The notes under the pieces: generated by a model | The model's input: the letters and a program-made list of their open reading frames with translations, nothing else | Told to the model about the DNA's origin: nothing | Database searches by the model: none | From: Gnetum montanum | Taxonomy: Eukaryota > Streptophyta > Gnetopsida > Gnetales > Gnetaceae | Assembly: GCA_015680685.1 (NCBI GenBank) | Contig: MNCI01035165.1 | Location: 164,213-213,982 of the forward strand | Direction of reading: 5' to 3' | Length of the DNA: 49,770 bases | Made by a program: the position numbers and the translations under genes | Shown: one piece after another, positions 22,830 to 33,630 of the stretch | Position numbering within the stretch: the stretch's first letter is position 1 | How the letters are laid out: each line of letters starts with the position of its first letter

Positions 22830-24010
22830 ATATGAAAATCAATGGGAATCTTTATAAGATCTATATTGACAAGTTAATCAAATGATGTGTTCCTGAAGAA
22901 CACTAGCAAAGAATCTTACAAGATGCACATGAAGGACCATGTGATGGTCACTATGTAGGGAGAAGGAAGACACTCAAATTAATGATGGTAGACTACTTCT
23001 AGTCTACCATATTTAGAGATGCAAACTAGTTCACCCAATTTTGTGAGAGGTACCAACATGATGGAGGACTCACAAACAAAAATGAAGATCCATAACAATG
23101 AATACAGTCATTGAAAAGTTTCAATATTTAGAGAATTGATTCTTTATGGGATCCATCATGTTAATGTCCAATGGAAAATCATATATTATAGTGATTGTTG
23201 CTTATTACACTATGTGGGCAAAAGCAGTTGTAGTCAAGGATTTTATAGCCACAACAACTACTAAATTCTTCCAACAACATGTGGTGAATCTATTTGGAGT
23301 ATCTAGAATATTGATATATGATAATAGAACCCATTGTAATGGAGCTACATTCAAAAAGCTAATGTAATGCCTTGAGTTAATCATAAATTAACTACACCAT
23401 ATCACACCCAAGAAAATGGGCAAGCAGAAGTAACCAACAGGGAACTCACAAGAATATTAGCTCAAAATATTAGTCAATTTAGAAATAATTAAGGCACTAA
23501 GCTAAATGACATCCTATGGGCATATAAATTCATATGGAAACTTTCTATAGGATATTTTCCTATGAACTAGTTTATGAAAAACTTCTTGCACTACCAATAT
23601 AAACAAAGCTACAAACTTTAGCCATTGCTAGTGTACTTGACCTAGACTTAAACTTATCTCAAAAGAAACATCACATGAATCTTAACCTTCCAAATGAAAA
23701 CAAATTTGTAGCTTTAATGAGTAATGAGGCTCATAACAAATACTCCAAATGTAGGCATGAAGCAAAAATAAGACAATTGTCTATCAAGCTTGGTGATAGA
23801 GTCCTTTACTATAATCCCACTCATGTTCCACAAAGGACTAAATTCCAAACTCTTTGGAAAGGAACCTATATCATCCATGCTACCCACCACTTAAGCACAA
23901 TGCACATTTATCACCTGACCAATTCACAAAAGCTTATTTTGGTTCATATTCAACAAATCAAACCATTCTATAAATTTCATGACTCCTTTGTGAATCCTAC
24001 CTTGTCTAAT
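22830..24010 (+). pseudogene. Element C integrase, decayed
   Basis: The N-terminal zinc-binding part is recognisable by PEEH...RILQDAHEGPCDGHYVGRR, then FCERYQ where a CxxC would stand, so one Cys is lost. In the catalytic core (from 23146), the first Asp of the DDE triad is Ala in IVAYYTMWAKAV. The second Asp survives in YDNRTH. The Glu survives in NGQAEVTNREL (about 23414-23446). The C-terminal part, open for 137 codons from 23675, contains LGDRVLYYN and WKGTYII, typical of the gypsy integrase C-terminal domain. A strand-transfer enzyme by family, inactive here. Confidence 0.88.
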
Positions 24011-24874
24011 AACCTGATTTCAATCCATTCCATCTTCCGATTAACCATTTCTAATAATAGACATGGGAATGTCCAGTTGGATACTTAGGCATTGAACCTT
24101 TTTCAATACTTACTATGTTTTCACATTATTTGATATCTTTTTCATTCTTTTATAATTTTCACACTTCTTGTCATTTTTTATTCTTTAATATCTTTCAAAT
24201 TCTTTATACATTTTTCTATTCTTCCATATTTTTCTATTTTTTTATTTATATTTTTCCCATTCCTACTATTTTCCCTAATTTTTTCCTATTTTGTATGTAC
24301 ACATTTTTGTTTAATTCGTCAAACAAAGTATATAGGAATAAAATAAGATGTAGTCCTAATAATGTGAATATTGCCCTATATTATCAAATAATTGATGAAA
24401 AAATTCTATATATAGTGAGACCAAATCATTCATCCATACATTTTCAATAATAAGAGGTTCTTACCATGATCATAATGACATTCTTCCCACAATAAAACTA
24501 AAATAAACTTGTGATCATTATACTTGGACAAAAGGGTGAAGAACCAAGCGGAAATGAACAACGTGTGACATCAAATGTATTTGTGGATTATTTGAGACTA
24601 CTACTATAATTCTTATCTTATTGTTCAATTGTGTTATTTACTTGAGTTCTAACAAAACATGGAAGTCCAAAATAAGTGCTACCTTACCATGTCACTAGAA
24701 AGACATGTTACCCATGCTTGAAGATAGTCCTCTAGTAAGATTAATACAATAAAAATCTAATAAATGCATAGACTAAAAATTTATGGGGATTCCACTGGAA
24801 CAACATGTTACTCATGCCTGAAGATAAGCAACTTCTTAGAAACTTCAAGGTTTCTTAGACTTACATTGGTTACA

Positions 24875-25264
24875 GGGCTAAAAAGAAAAATGAACATTTC
24901 CTAGATCTGGGTTCATTTACCATCATGCCATCTTGTGTATTACCTATCCTAGTAGCATTCTTTTGTTGTGGTTGTGTTGGCAGCTCTCCTTGCATAATTG
25001 GTGGAAGCACTAATGATACGGAGTTAGAAGTTTGGAATGATGGACTAGCTATTGATTGGGATGTATAAGAATTTGGATCCACTCACAAAGTAGTGGGTCA
25101 ATGATATTCTAGCAAGTAGTAGTGAGAGGAAGTATGGACTAAAGTATTTCCTAGAGAGATTGAATGTTGAATGTAGTACCCATAGGGATCAAGTTATCTG
25201 TATGGATACTGTTGCCTTGGAAATGATATTCCCCATGCTTGTGGTTGTTGCCACTACTACTAAT
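24875..25264 (-). repeat. Inverted duplicate of the element C gag tail
   Basis: On the minus strand this encodes the same Pro/Gln/Ser-rich Gag tail as plus-strand 19876-20262. Shared pieces include DPNSYTSQ, PSFQT, MQGE and PQQKNATR. At the DNA level catgcttgtggttgttgcca (25234-25253) is the reverse complement of plus-strand sequence near 19889-19908. The two arms are about 4.6 kb apart. Confidence 0.9.
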
Positions 25265-25265
25265 C

Positions 25266-25350
25266 TTGTTTCTTACTTGGTAGCATCTCACTTAATTTAC
25301 TTTTATTTTCTAATATGTTTACATTGATTCAATTTTCACTTTTCTACATT
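25266..25350 (+). repeat. Ectopic LTR fragment inside element C
   Basis: ttacttttattttctaatatg (25308-25328) and the following tttacattgattcaatt match the 5' LTR near 17147-17182 in direct orientation. The fragment directly abuts the inverted gag piece. It therefore looks like a breakpoint of a rearranged cDNA rather than a third LTR. Confidence 0.75.
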
Positions 25351-26237
25351 CTCATAATTGATGATACCTTTGGCAATTCCTACCACCATCTCCTATATAT
25401 CACATTGACTTTCTTTGCCAAGATTCCTTCTTTCCCAAAATTGTATTGCAAAATTTTTATAATCTAGGCTTCATCTATGATCAAGACTCATTCAAACCAT
25501 ATTTACATATTTCACACTATCCATTTGACTCAAATTTTCCACCACAAACTACTAAAAATCCAAAATTTTATGATTGTGATCTCACACCTAAAATGTATTA
25601 GACCCTTATACGTCATAGCTACAATGTTGTATCTACAATCTATCTGATATAAACTATCTATATATACATGCAGGATTTAGAAAATTTTTCATTTTCCACC
25701 TTTGAAGCAAGGGGAGTTCATGTTTTTTTTTTCTAACCCTCTAGTAGCCAAACTTCCAAGCACCATAACCTTTTCACTATAGCACAAATTTATGTAATTT
25801 TTGAAATCTTCTTGATCATAGAGTGACCAAATTAGCCATGGGAGAGAGTGCTATGTGTAAATAAGTCAAATTGGGCTAAATTTCTCTAACATTGGAAGAG
25901 TACCTTAAGGGTAAGAGTAAGAACAAATAAACTTATTTTGATTAGTTAATGAAATAAAAGCTAATAAACCTAACCAATTCTCCTAGCCACCCATTAAATT
26001 ACACAATAAACAACAAAATAATAACTATGAGAGATCATAACAATCAAAAGTATAGTAAATAAGGGTTTCTTTTTGAAATTTTTCTAACTCTACAATCATA
26101 ATAAGAGCTACAAGTAAAATTAAGGATAAACTTATGATAAAATTCCAGAACCTAAGAAAGAACTATGAATCGTTAGGAACTAATTTGAAATCCTTGGGTA
26201 ATCTCAAATGAATCCTTGATGATTGCAAAAATTCATA

Positions 26238-28986
26238 GAAGGAACACCCTCACAGCAAGGAAGCAAAAGACCAAGAGGTAGAGGTAGAGAACAAGCTAGA
26301 GAATAGGGACCACAAGTAGAGCAAGAAGCTCAATCCTTCAACATCCATTAGCAAACACCTGTAATCGAACACTTTGCACAAGCTAAGACTAAAGTAGCAA
26401 CAACTCCAAAATAAGGATAGCACCTCATGTTGTTGAAAAAATGTCTCTAGGTCATTTAGGAGAAATTAATCATGTCCACATTTATCGTGGAACTTAACTT
26501 TGAACCATTCATGGAATTTGCACTTGCTAACATTTGAGAATAGCTCCAAGCCTCTTCTCTATGGCCAACACTATCATGCAGTGGAGAATGGTACTTAGGA
26601 GAAGTATACTAGTTTTGGAAGAAAAAACAGGATGATGCCATAGTAAAAATTGAAGGAGTTACAATGCCTTATTTAATCAAAGTAATTGCAAAGGCACTCA
26701 ATATTCCTAATGTTAGAGCGAATATTGTACAAATATCTACAAGATCTGACACTAAGGCAAAGAAGCAATGGCTGCAAAGAGCTTATGAATCAGAAAATAA
26801 AGAATATAGTGCATTGTCTAGTTAGGAGAAAATATATTTTAAGATTTAAATCTATCATATTTTTCCACTAAGAGGCTAAATAGAATTTCCACCTATGCTG
26901 CACGAGGAAGTGATATTCTCATGGGTAAATTCAATGCAAATATGACTCATTTGCTATTCTTGGAAATTCAAAGAAGATTCAAAGAAAAGAAGGTAGAGAA
27001 GCTCACTTTTCATTTCCTTACCTTATTAGAAGGTTATGCAAGCAAGTAAGAATTTTTGGTTACACAAATGATGTCCTATGTAAGGTCCAAAATGCATCCT
27101 ATGTTGTAATGTCTAAGATAGTGCCTCTAAAAAAAGATCAGCTAGAGAAGCTAGCTAGCACTAATGAAGTAGTAGGATCCACACATGTAGGAAATATTCT
27201 ATTCATAAGACAACAATAAGAAGAATCCAATGGATCAAATCCAATTGGTAATAGACCTAAATCAAGTGCTCTACTAGCACAATAAGATTATTGATCTTCA
27301 ATGAGCCACTTACAACAAATTATCAAAACTATAATTTGGGAAAATAGGGAAGGTTCTACACTATATAAAATCAAAGATAATTTTTCAAGGCTTTCAATAT
27401 CAAAGGAACTTGCTAGTGGTCAGATCTCATTGTAGGTAAGAGAAGATGAAGGTTGGGCATAACAAATCTCTGGAAATGCTGCATTCTTTCAAGTCATGCT
27501 AAAAATAGGAGAAGTAGCCATAGTCATGGTAATGTAACACCAAGATGTAGTAGGAGCAGTAGAGGTGATCATAGATCACATAAAAGAATCATTCAATATT
27601 CCCATTGTGCCATTGATAGATATTACTAGAAGCAAAGATGTTGAAATGATAACCAATACATCTGTGCCTCCACAAGAACATGAGGACATCCTAGATTGAC
27701 TACTATAGATAGGCCAAGTAATGTAAAATCTCTTTAATATCCTTAGTAATATTACTATAGTACACTCAAATCTAATCTCAACAAAGGATAAGCTGGTAAT
27801 GACTAAAACATGAGCTGAGCATGTAGAAAATGAAGTGTAGAGGTTGCAGGCTAAATTGCTGGCCTTAAGAGCAAAAAGGAAAGACCATGCATAATACATA
27901 GTGCTAAACTAGCTCGATAAATTCAAAACTGAATAATTAATCCAACTCATAGCCAAGAACATCCAAGTGGAGATGGAAAAGTAAAAGGCCACATGGAACA
28001 CCTATGTGGCAAAAGCACAGACATACGCACATGCCAAGGCATTAACTACCCTCAAAGAAGAAGACAAAAGAATTACTACCAAAAATACAAAGTTGATAGA
28101 TATAGAGAAATAGAAGAATGTTCTCAAAGAAAGCATCCATCACCTTAGAGAATAATTTGCAAGGGACAACCATGACATGCAAAAACTAGCTAGAGAAAAT
28201 AGAACTCTATCAATGGAGGAAGTTCACGTGATCCATAAAAAATTTTCTATTGAGATTACCACATGGCAAAATAAGGTCAAAAAGAATGAAAGGCTCAAAG
28301 AACACTTTAGAGATCAAGTGGGCATGTACAATCAAATGATTGAGAAGGAAATCCAGTTGGATAAAGCCATAATTAGCTCCAACACTACACAAACATCTAA
28401 TTGGCAACCAATCCTAGATGGTCTCATCCATGTCAACCAAGCTGAGATAAAGAATAAAGACCTGTAGATTAAGGATCTAACAGAATACATGGGATTCGCA
28501 AACCTTTGATATGCTAACCTAGCTATGCTCACAAAAAGAAATGAGCTAGAATAACAAGTAGATGCCATGTACTCAATGTATGAAAAAAGGTTTGTAGATC
28601 AAAAAGATGCATAACAGAAACTACACATTGAAAATTCTAAACTTCAAGTAGTAAAAGATAGCTACCAAGATCATAAAGATGTAGCAGCAAACTTGGCTCA
28701 TAGAATGAAAAATTACCAAGAATTAAGAAAAGTGACGAAGGAATTTGAAGAAAAAACATGATAGTTTCTAATATGGTATGTGAAAGCAAACAAGATGTTT
28801 TCACAACTACCATGCCCATGGAAGGTATTAACTCTAGCCAACATCATTGAATTTTCTTGGATGGTACATGATCCAAGGTCAGAAGAGAAAAAACTTCAGG
28901 TATTACTTAATTGTTATTAATTCCATAAGCCCAATGATAAAGGAAAGAAGCTAATGGAGGAGCCACCACCACCACCAGGGAAATGA
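26238..28986 (+). pseudogene. Element C extra reading region after integrase (coiled-coil-like)
   Basis: From 26238 one frame starts with an Arg/Gly-rich stretch (RPRGRGREQARE). It continues to a probable globular part near 26550-26830 containing GEWYLGEVY, DDAIVKIEGVTMPYLIKV, ALNIPNV and KAKKQWLQRAYE. In layout this part faintly resembles the 'putative plant transposon protein' type of domain, but that is a guess. From about 27780 to 28800 the translation is rich in Glu, Lys, Gln, Leu, Asn and His, as expected of a long coiled coil; 28177-28467 is open for 96 codons. The end is basic and Pro-rich (KGKKLMEEPPPPPGK) before TGA 28984-28986. The frame changes at least once. The stops I checked (TAG, TAA, TGA) are mostly explainable as C-to-T or G-to-A. 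It is not a recognised env; I see no obvious signal peptide or membrane anchor. Confidence 0.6.
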
Positions 28987-29223
28987 GGTTACATTAAGCT
29001 TTATTATTTTATTTATTGTTTTGGTTTGTAAAAATTGTGTCAATCATGAGATGCATGATATTTTTGTAAACACCACTTGAACCACAATGTGACATTTAAA
29101 GTCAAGTTAGCAATGTATATAAGTAGTCATGTCAAAGTCTAAATACACCTCACAATTTTTTAAGGATCTCTATTCTCTCTTTGTTTTAATTCAAGGACAA
29201 GCATCTAGTCAATCATGGAGGTA
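28987..29223 (+). mobile_element. Element C 3' untranslated end and plus-strand primer region
   Basis: No long polypurine run is present. The 3' LTR is preceded by ATTCAAGGACAAGC (about 29189-29202) and then ATCATGGAGGTA. Element D has a closely similar pair in the same position next to its left LTR (minus strand, about 33631-33665). The short GGAGG may be the plus-strand primer core. Confidence 0.55.
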
Positions 29224-30098
29224 TGATAAAATCCATTAAGTCAAATGATGCAATATTGTATCTATAATATTGTAGCTTTGCTTACATCATTGTAGATATG
29301 ATGAAGTGGGCTTTGGTCATGACCATAAATATCAACCCATTGTCACATCGTTGGAACAAATTTTGTAGAACACTTAGTGAAATTCTTGTAGTTTCTTTCT
29401 ATGAGTAACACTTAGAGTTAGAGTTAAAAGTGAATGCTCATAGTGTGATAACTAACAATTGTATGAAATATTTATTTGAGTATATTATACCTGAACATAA
29501 TTCATGACTAGCAATAAAGATCGAGATTATTTCTTACCATTGCAACATCTTACTTGGTTTACTTTAATTTTCTAATATGTTCACTTTGATTCAGTTCTTT
29601 ACATTTTCTAAGTAATTTACTTTTTCCATGTCCATTAGTAAGACAGAATAACTACAACTAGTTTCGAGTGTTAAGTGTAATTTTTTGGTAACCCAATAAT
29701 GATTTCACTTGATACACTCAGTAGTAAATTCACTTGGTATTCCTAGTAATGGTTACATGAGTTCATGGCATGTAGGACAAGCCAGGAATGGATGCTTATC
29801 ACCATAGTCTATGATAGATTTACATTTTTGTTATCATTTAGATTTAGATCTTATTCTCATTTTCATTATGAAAATATTTAGGATTAATTTGAGCCCACAA
29901 CATCATAATATCATATGCCTTATTAAGAGTTAAACCATACAACTTGCACTTCACTAACTCAAAGCAAGAAGACAACGATCACAAACCAACCATCAACCAC
30001 TAGCATACTTACATTGTCCATCCACAAATTACGATCTGGTTGCATGTGAATGCTTGTGACTTGTATGGTCATGTGTTGGAATACCCAACCACTCATTA
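29224..30098 (+). repeat. 3' LTR of element C
   Basis: TGATAAAATCC at the start, CACTCATTA at the end (CA changed to TA). It aligns along its whole length with 16811-17684. The TATA box is changed to CATAAATA near 29324. Its GATATC cores have decayed to AATATT-like sequence. Confidence 0.92.
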
Positions 30099-30475
30099 AA
30101 GGTCATGTGATTTAATAAACATACCATTAGTTAGGACCACATTATTAACTACTCTATCATTTTATTTAATATTTTTCAATGCCAAAGTATTTATCCAAAC
30201 ATAAGCAAAAGTAATCTGTAATAAATTTAAAAATTAAAGTGATTAAAATATATAACATTAGCATTTGTAATTTTATAATATTATTATTTTCATATTTTAT
30301 AATATATTTTTTATTTTAAATTTTAATTTAAATATATAAAATTTTAAATACTATAATCTATATTTTGTTTTGAATTCAAAGGCACTGGCTACTAATTGCT
30401 AACAAATTGACATAACTCATTGACAACATAACTTAACTTGCCAATACAATTAATTTTTCAACTTTTTAAACATGG
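30099..30475. other. AT-rich segment, no gene
   Basis: Very AT-rich, with many stops in all frames and nothing recognised. AAGGT at 30099-30103 is the right-hand candidate duplication of element C. ATTAC at 30476-30480 also occurs at 16074-16078, at the other side of the copia break. Confidence 0.5.
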
Positions 30476-32090
30476 ATTACAATGACTAGAAGTATGTTTT
30501 AGGCTAAAATATTACCTAATTTTTTTTTTGGATTGAAGATGTTTGTTATATAGCATATATTTTGAATAGGCATCCTATAACGAAGCTCAATTAATTACTT
30601 CACAAGAAACATGGAGCATATGAGCCTAATGTAGAACACATAAGGATTTTTGGATGCATGGCATTTGCACATGTACTAGATGCCTTGAGGAAGAAGTTGG
30701 ATGATCATGCAAAAATGTATATCTTCATTGGCTATAGTGATAATTCAAAAGCATAAAAATTATATAATTCTTTAACAAAGAAATTGATAATTACTAGGGA
30801 TGTCACTTTTTAGGAGAAGTAAGAATGCAAATGATGTGTGAATTTTGGAAATTAGAAGATTATAATTGAAGATGTGGAAGACCCTTGAATCACTACTCAA
30901 AAGTATACAATATCAAGTACACTCAATGGCTCCTCTTCACCAACATCAAAATATAACACAAGGATCTTAGTAGCTATTTATAAAAATTCTACAAAGATAT
31001 CAAAAATTGCTTCCATATAAGGAAATCATACTTGGGAAATTGCAAATCTTTGTGAAGGTAAAAAGTAAGTTAATGTGAAATGGTTGTATAAAAATGAGTT
31101 AAATGAGATTGGGATACTTGAAAAGTATAAATACAATGAGAAAGCACATATTTATTATAGCAAAAAAAAATAATTGGAAAATTTTCCAAATGGATATTAA
31201 ATCTACTTTCCTAAATGGTTAATTAGAAGAGGAAATTTATGTTGAATAGCCATAAGGGTTTCAATATATGAAAGGTAAGGTTCTTAAATTGAAGAAATTC
31301 TTATACAACCTTAAACAAGTACCAAATATTTGGTATTTAAAAATTGAATCTTATTTTGAAAAGAATAGTTTTGTAAAATGTATTTTAGAGTATACTTTGT
31401 TTATAAAAAAAAAAGAATAATTAGGAGATTATGGTTCCATAAATTTATGTTGATTTAATTTTTATGGGTGTATAGTTAGAGGTTTTTCTAAATTGATGAA
31501 GAATGAATTAATTTGTCAAACTTAATGAGATATGTCACACCCCCCAAGACAATTGCTAATAAAGCAAAAGAGGTCATAGAAAAATTTAACGTGAATAATT
31601 ATAAGGTTGTTTCTACACCAATTGTTCCAGGTAAAAAGCTATCAAAAGATGATAATATTAAGAAAGCTAATTCTACATTGTATAGAATTATGATTGAGAG
31701 TTTAATATATAAGCAAAATATTGTGTATGATAAGGATCATCACCCAAAGGCTTGATGCTTATCCTACCAAGGTAGGTCCTAAGAGGCAATGGAGAAATGA
31801 AAGCCTAACCTCTTTCAAGTAGCTCATCCAAGCTCAAATCCAAGTCTCATGATTTGAGAAATAAGCACCTTACCATCACTCCAAATATGGTCCATAAGCC
31901 AAATCTTGTGTATGACACTAAAATAGATATTGTGTATGTTAGTTAAATAAACTAGTTTATAGAAAATCTCAAGTTATCACATCTTTATTCTTACAAAAGA
32001 ATCATGAAATGCATAAAAGGAATAACTAATTATGGTATTTTTTATGTAAAGTAAATTGATTCAAAGTTTGTAAGATACTAATGAGGACAT
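30476..32090 (+). pseudogene. Ty1/copia pol: integrase end, RT and RNase H start, decayed
   Basis: Continuation of 15277-16085. In order: TMTRSMF, then FWIEDVCYIAYILNRHP (about 30530-30580), the copia hallmark HIRIFGCMAFAHV (about 30640-30678) and KLDDHAKMYIFIGYSDNSK. Next come RT motifs VKWLYKNELNE, FQMDIKSTFLNG, EEEIYVE, VLKLKKFLYNLKQVPNIWY (about 31281-31337), VSTPIVPGKKLSKDD and TLYRIMIESLIY. After a 190-bp interruption it continues with FMENLKLSHLYS and MKCIKGITNYGIFY (about 32010-32049), near the RNase H boundary. Premature stops abound, and the YVDD catalytic box near 31440-31460 is eroded. RNase H proper is not visible. Confidence 0.85.
31719..31910. mobile_element. Small insertion in the copia RT, possibly a short mobile element
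   Basis: The copia reading breaks after SLIY and resumes after roughly 190 bp. The break is flanked by similar sequences containing TTGTGTATGA (about 31720 and 31908). The inserted DNA has no coding motif and no clear inverted ends. The direct repeat could be a target duplication of about 10-15 bp, as for SINEs, or a tandem duplication scar. Confidence 0.45.
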
Positions 32091-32109
32091 TACCTAGCAC
32101 TTGTGTAAT

Positions 32110-32700
32110 CCTTAATGTATTTTGGACGTGTGGGTTCTATTTGTGTGAGTGTTTTTGCGTTGACATTATTGATGATGATTCCAAGGTGTTTTGGCAAGGT
32201 TGGGGTTTTGAGCTTATTTTGATGAGTTCAAGGGATTCTAGGATCAATGGAGACTTGTTTGGAGATGTCCAAATGTTCTAGACCTCAAAAGAAGCATTTT
32301 TATTCTTGGCCCTAATAGGTGAGATGTCTCAGCTGCACCCAATACATCTCGATCAACCCTAAGATGTCTCAGCCTTTAGCAAGACATCTTAATTAGATCT
32401 AAGATTTCTCATCTAAGAAGTGGCTACATTTAGGTGGGACATCTCCTTAGACATTAAGACATTTCAAAAAAAATAATAGAAATAAATTTTTATTTTTAAA
32501 TGTAAGGAAGATGAAAGGTCACACCAAGAAACTATAAATAAGAGTCTAAGATCTTAGTTTGAGTAAGAGAGAAAGAGAGAGGAAAGTGAAGTGATAGATT
32601 TGATAGGTCTTTGGAGAGCTTATGCAAGGAGAGATCTTGTGTAAAAAAATTGAGTGAGAGGCAAGGGAGAGATCTTGTGTAAAGAAATTGAGTGAGATCC
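32110..32700 (+). repeat. Ty1/copia LTR, plus orientation, right end lost
   Basis: Follows the copia pol remnant. The U3 contains repeated GAGATGTCTC/AAGACATCTT-type motifs (about 32310-32465). A TATA box follows (CTATAAATAAGAG, 32532-32544), then a purine-rich agagagaaagagagaggaaa leader (32565-32584) typical of copia R regions. A 37-38-bp tandem duplication occupies 32625-32700. It ends abruptly where element D sequence starts. The left boundary is not sharp. Confidence 0.65.
32625..32700. repeat. Tandem duplication within the copia LTR
   Basis: Two adjacent copies begin CAAGG(G)AGAGATCTTGTGTAA and end ATTGAGTGAGA (32625-32661 and 32662-32700), with a few differences. Confidence 0.9.
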
Positions 32701-33630
32701 CAGTTCATTGTCTTCCCACTTAGACTAGTGGTAGCTTTCTCACATATGGTTTAGTCCAAAGTGAGGCATATGATTCTTGATGTTGTTGCAACCTTATGCT
32801 ACTCCTAATGATAATAAAGAAATCAATTATTTAAACTAATTAACAACAAAAAGTAATGTCTAAACTAGCCTATGGGAAATGAGTGTCTATTCCCAACTTG
32901 TCATACACGTCTTGAACCCATGTATCCACTACTGGGATTACCAAGTGCTATGCTACTGGGCGAACCAAGCAATAATGCTACTAGGATTACAAAGTGAATA
33001 CTTGTTTACGCCCAAAACTAGTTGCACTCATTCCTGCCAATTCATTAACATGCATGGAAACATAAATATTAACTAAGTACATGGAATATAAATTACACTA
33101 AAAGTAAATTTAATCTAAGTCAAAGTGCTGCAATGAATAAGAATGAATCTCGATCTTATTATTGTTCATGGAATGTGTCCAAGTACATTGCCACTAAAAT
33201 AAGAAGTTGTACAACCAACTCAACTCCACACTATGAGTACTCACTGATTGTTCTCTAAGATTACAAAATAAAACTACAAGAGTTTGGCTACTCTATTGAC
33301 TAAAGAACTGCATAAACATAGCTGTGAGAGTGTATTTATAGATTTTATTACTAGGCTACATTGATGGGGCCTAGTTGATGCATGAAATGATGCATCAACA
33401 GGGCCTCGTTGATGCAACTAACCACATCGACAAGGCCTCGTCGATGCAGCCTTCTTGTTGGAGCCTTGACATCGGAGCCTTGTTGTTGAAGTCTTGACAT
33501 CAGAGCCTTGACATTGAAGCCTTGTTTTCAAAGCCTTGCTATTGGGGCTAGGACATCGAAGCTAAGATATCAAAGCTAACCAAAAAGCTGGACTTTTTAT
33601 CAAACAACCCAGCCAACTAATGACTCATCA
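32701..33630 (-). repeat. 3' LTR of element D, outer end missing
   Basis: Aligns from cagttcattgtcttcccact (32701) to TGACTCATCA (33630) with 38463-39364, at about 12% difference by eye in the first 290 bases. The minus-strand U3 contains AGGCCTCG-core motifs and the 'gacatc-gagccttg' repeats (about 33355-33560). The left end is fused directly to copia LTR sequence without the expected TGATGAG end. Confidence 0.88.

Larger units (their letters stand above)
24089..26237 (+). mobile_element. Element C post-integrase non-coding block
   Basis: Begins with a pyrimidine-rich tract (24110-24300) matching tracts in A and D. Two copies of an acatgttac-catgc-tgaaga motif follow at about 24703-24725 and 24803-24825; element D has the same motif inverted at 35073-35100. 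An inverted copy of part of C's own gag lies at 24875-25264, and a piece of LTR at 25266-25350. The rest (25351-26237) is AT-rich with no recognised gene. Confidence 0.65.
16811..30098 (+). mobile_element. Element C: complete but decayed Ty3/gypsy LTR retrotransposon
   Basis: A 13,288-bp element with 5' LTR (874 bp), tRNA-Asp-type PBS, gag, protease, RT, RNase H, integrase, an extra 3' reading region and a 3' LTR (875 bp). The order RT-RNase H-integrase assigns it to Ty3/gypsy. The FMDD RT box, the PBS and the extra region after integrase point to the Athila/Tat branch. Its LTRs differ at roughly one base in seven or eight in stretches aligned by eye, so the insertion is old. It is inserted between the two halves of a copia integrase. 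No reading frame is intact, so it cannot move on its own now. Confidence 0.9.

Noticed and set aside
24115-24450. Phe/Tyr/Ile-rich 111-codon frame
   Set aside because: Produced by the pyrimidine-rich tract of element C. Equivalent tracts in A and D are not open in the same frame.
26238-28986. Retroviral-type envelope gene in element C
   Set aside because: No signal peptide, membrane anchor, cleavage site or glycosylation pattern is visible. The coiled coil is long and hydrophilic.
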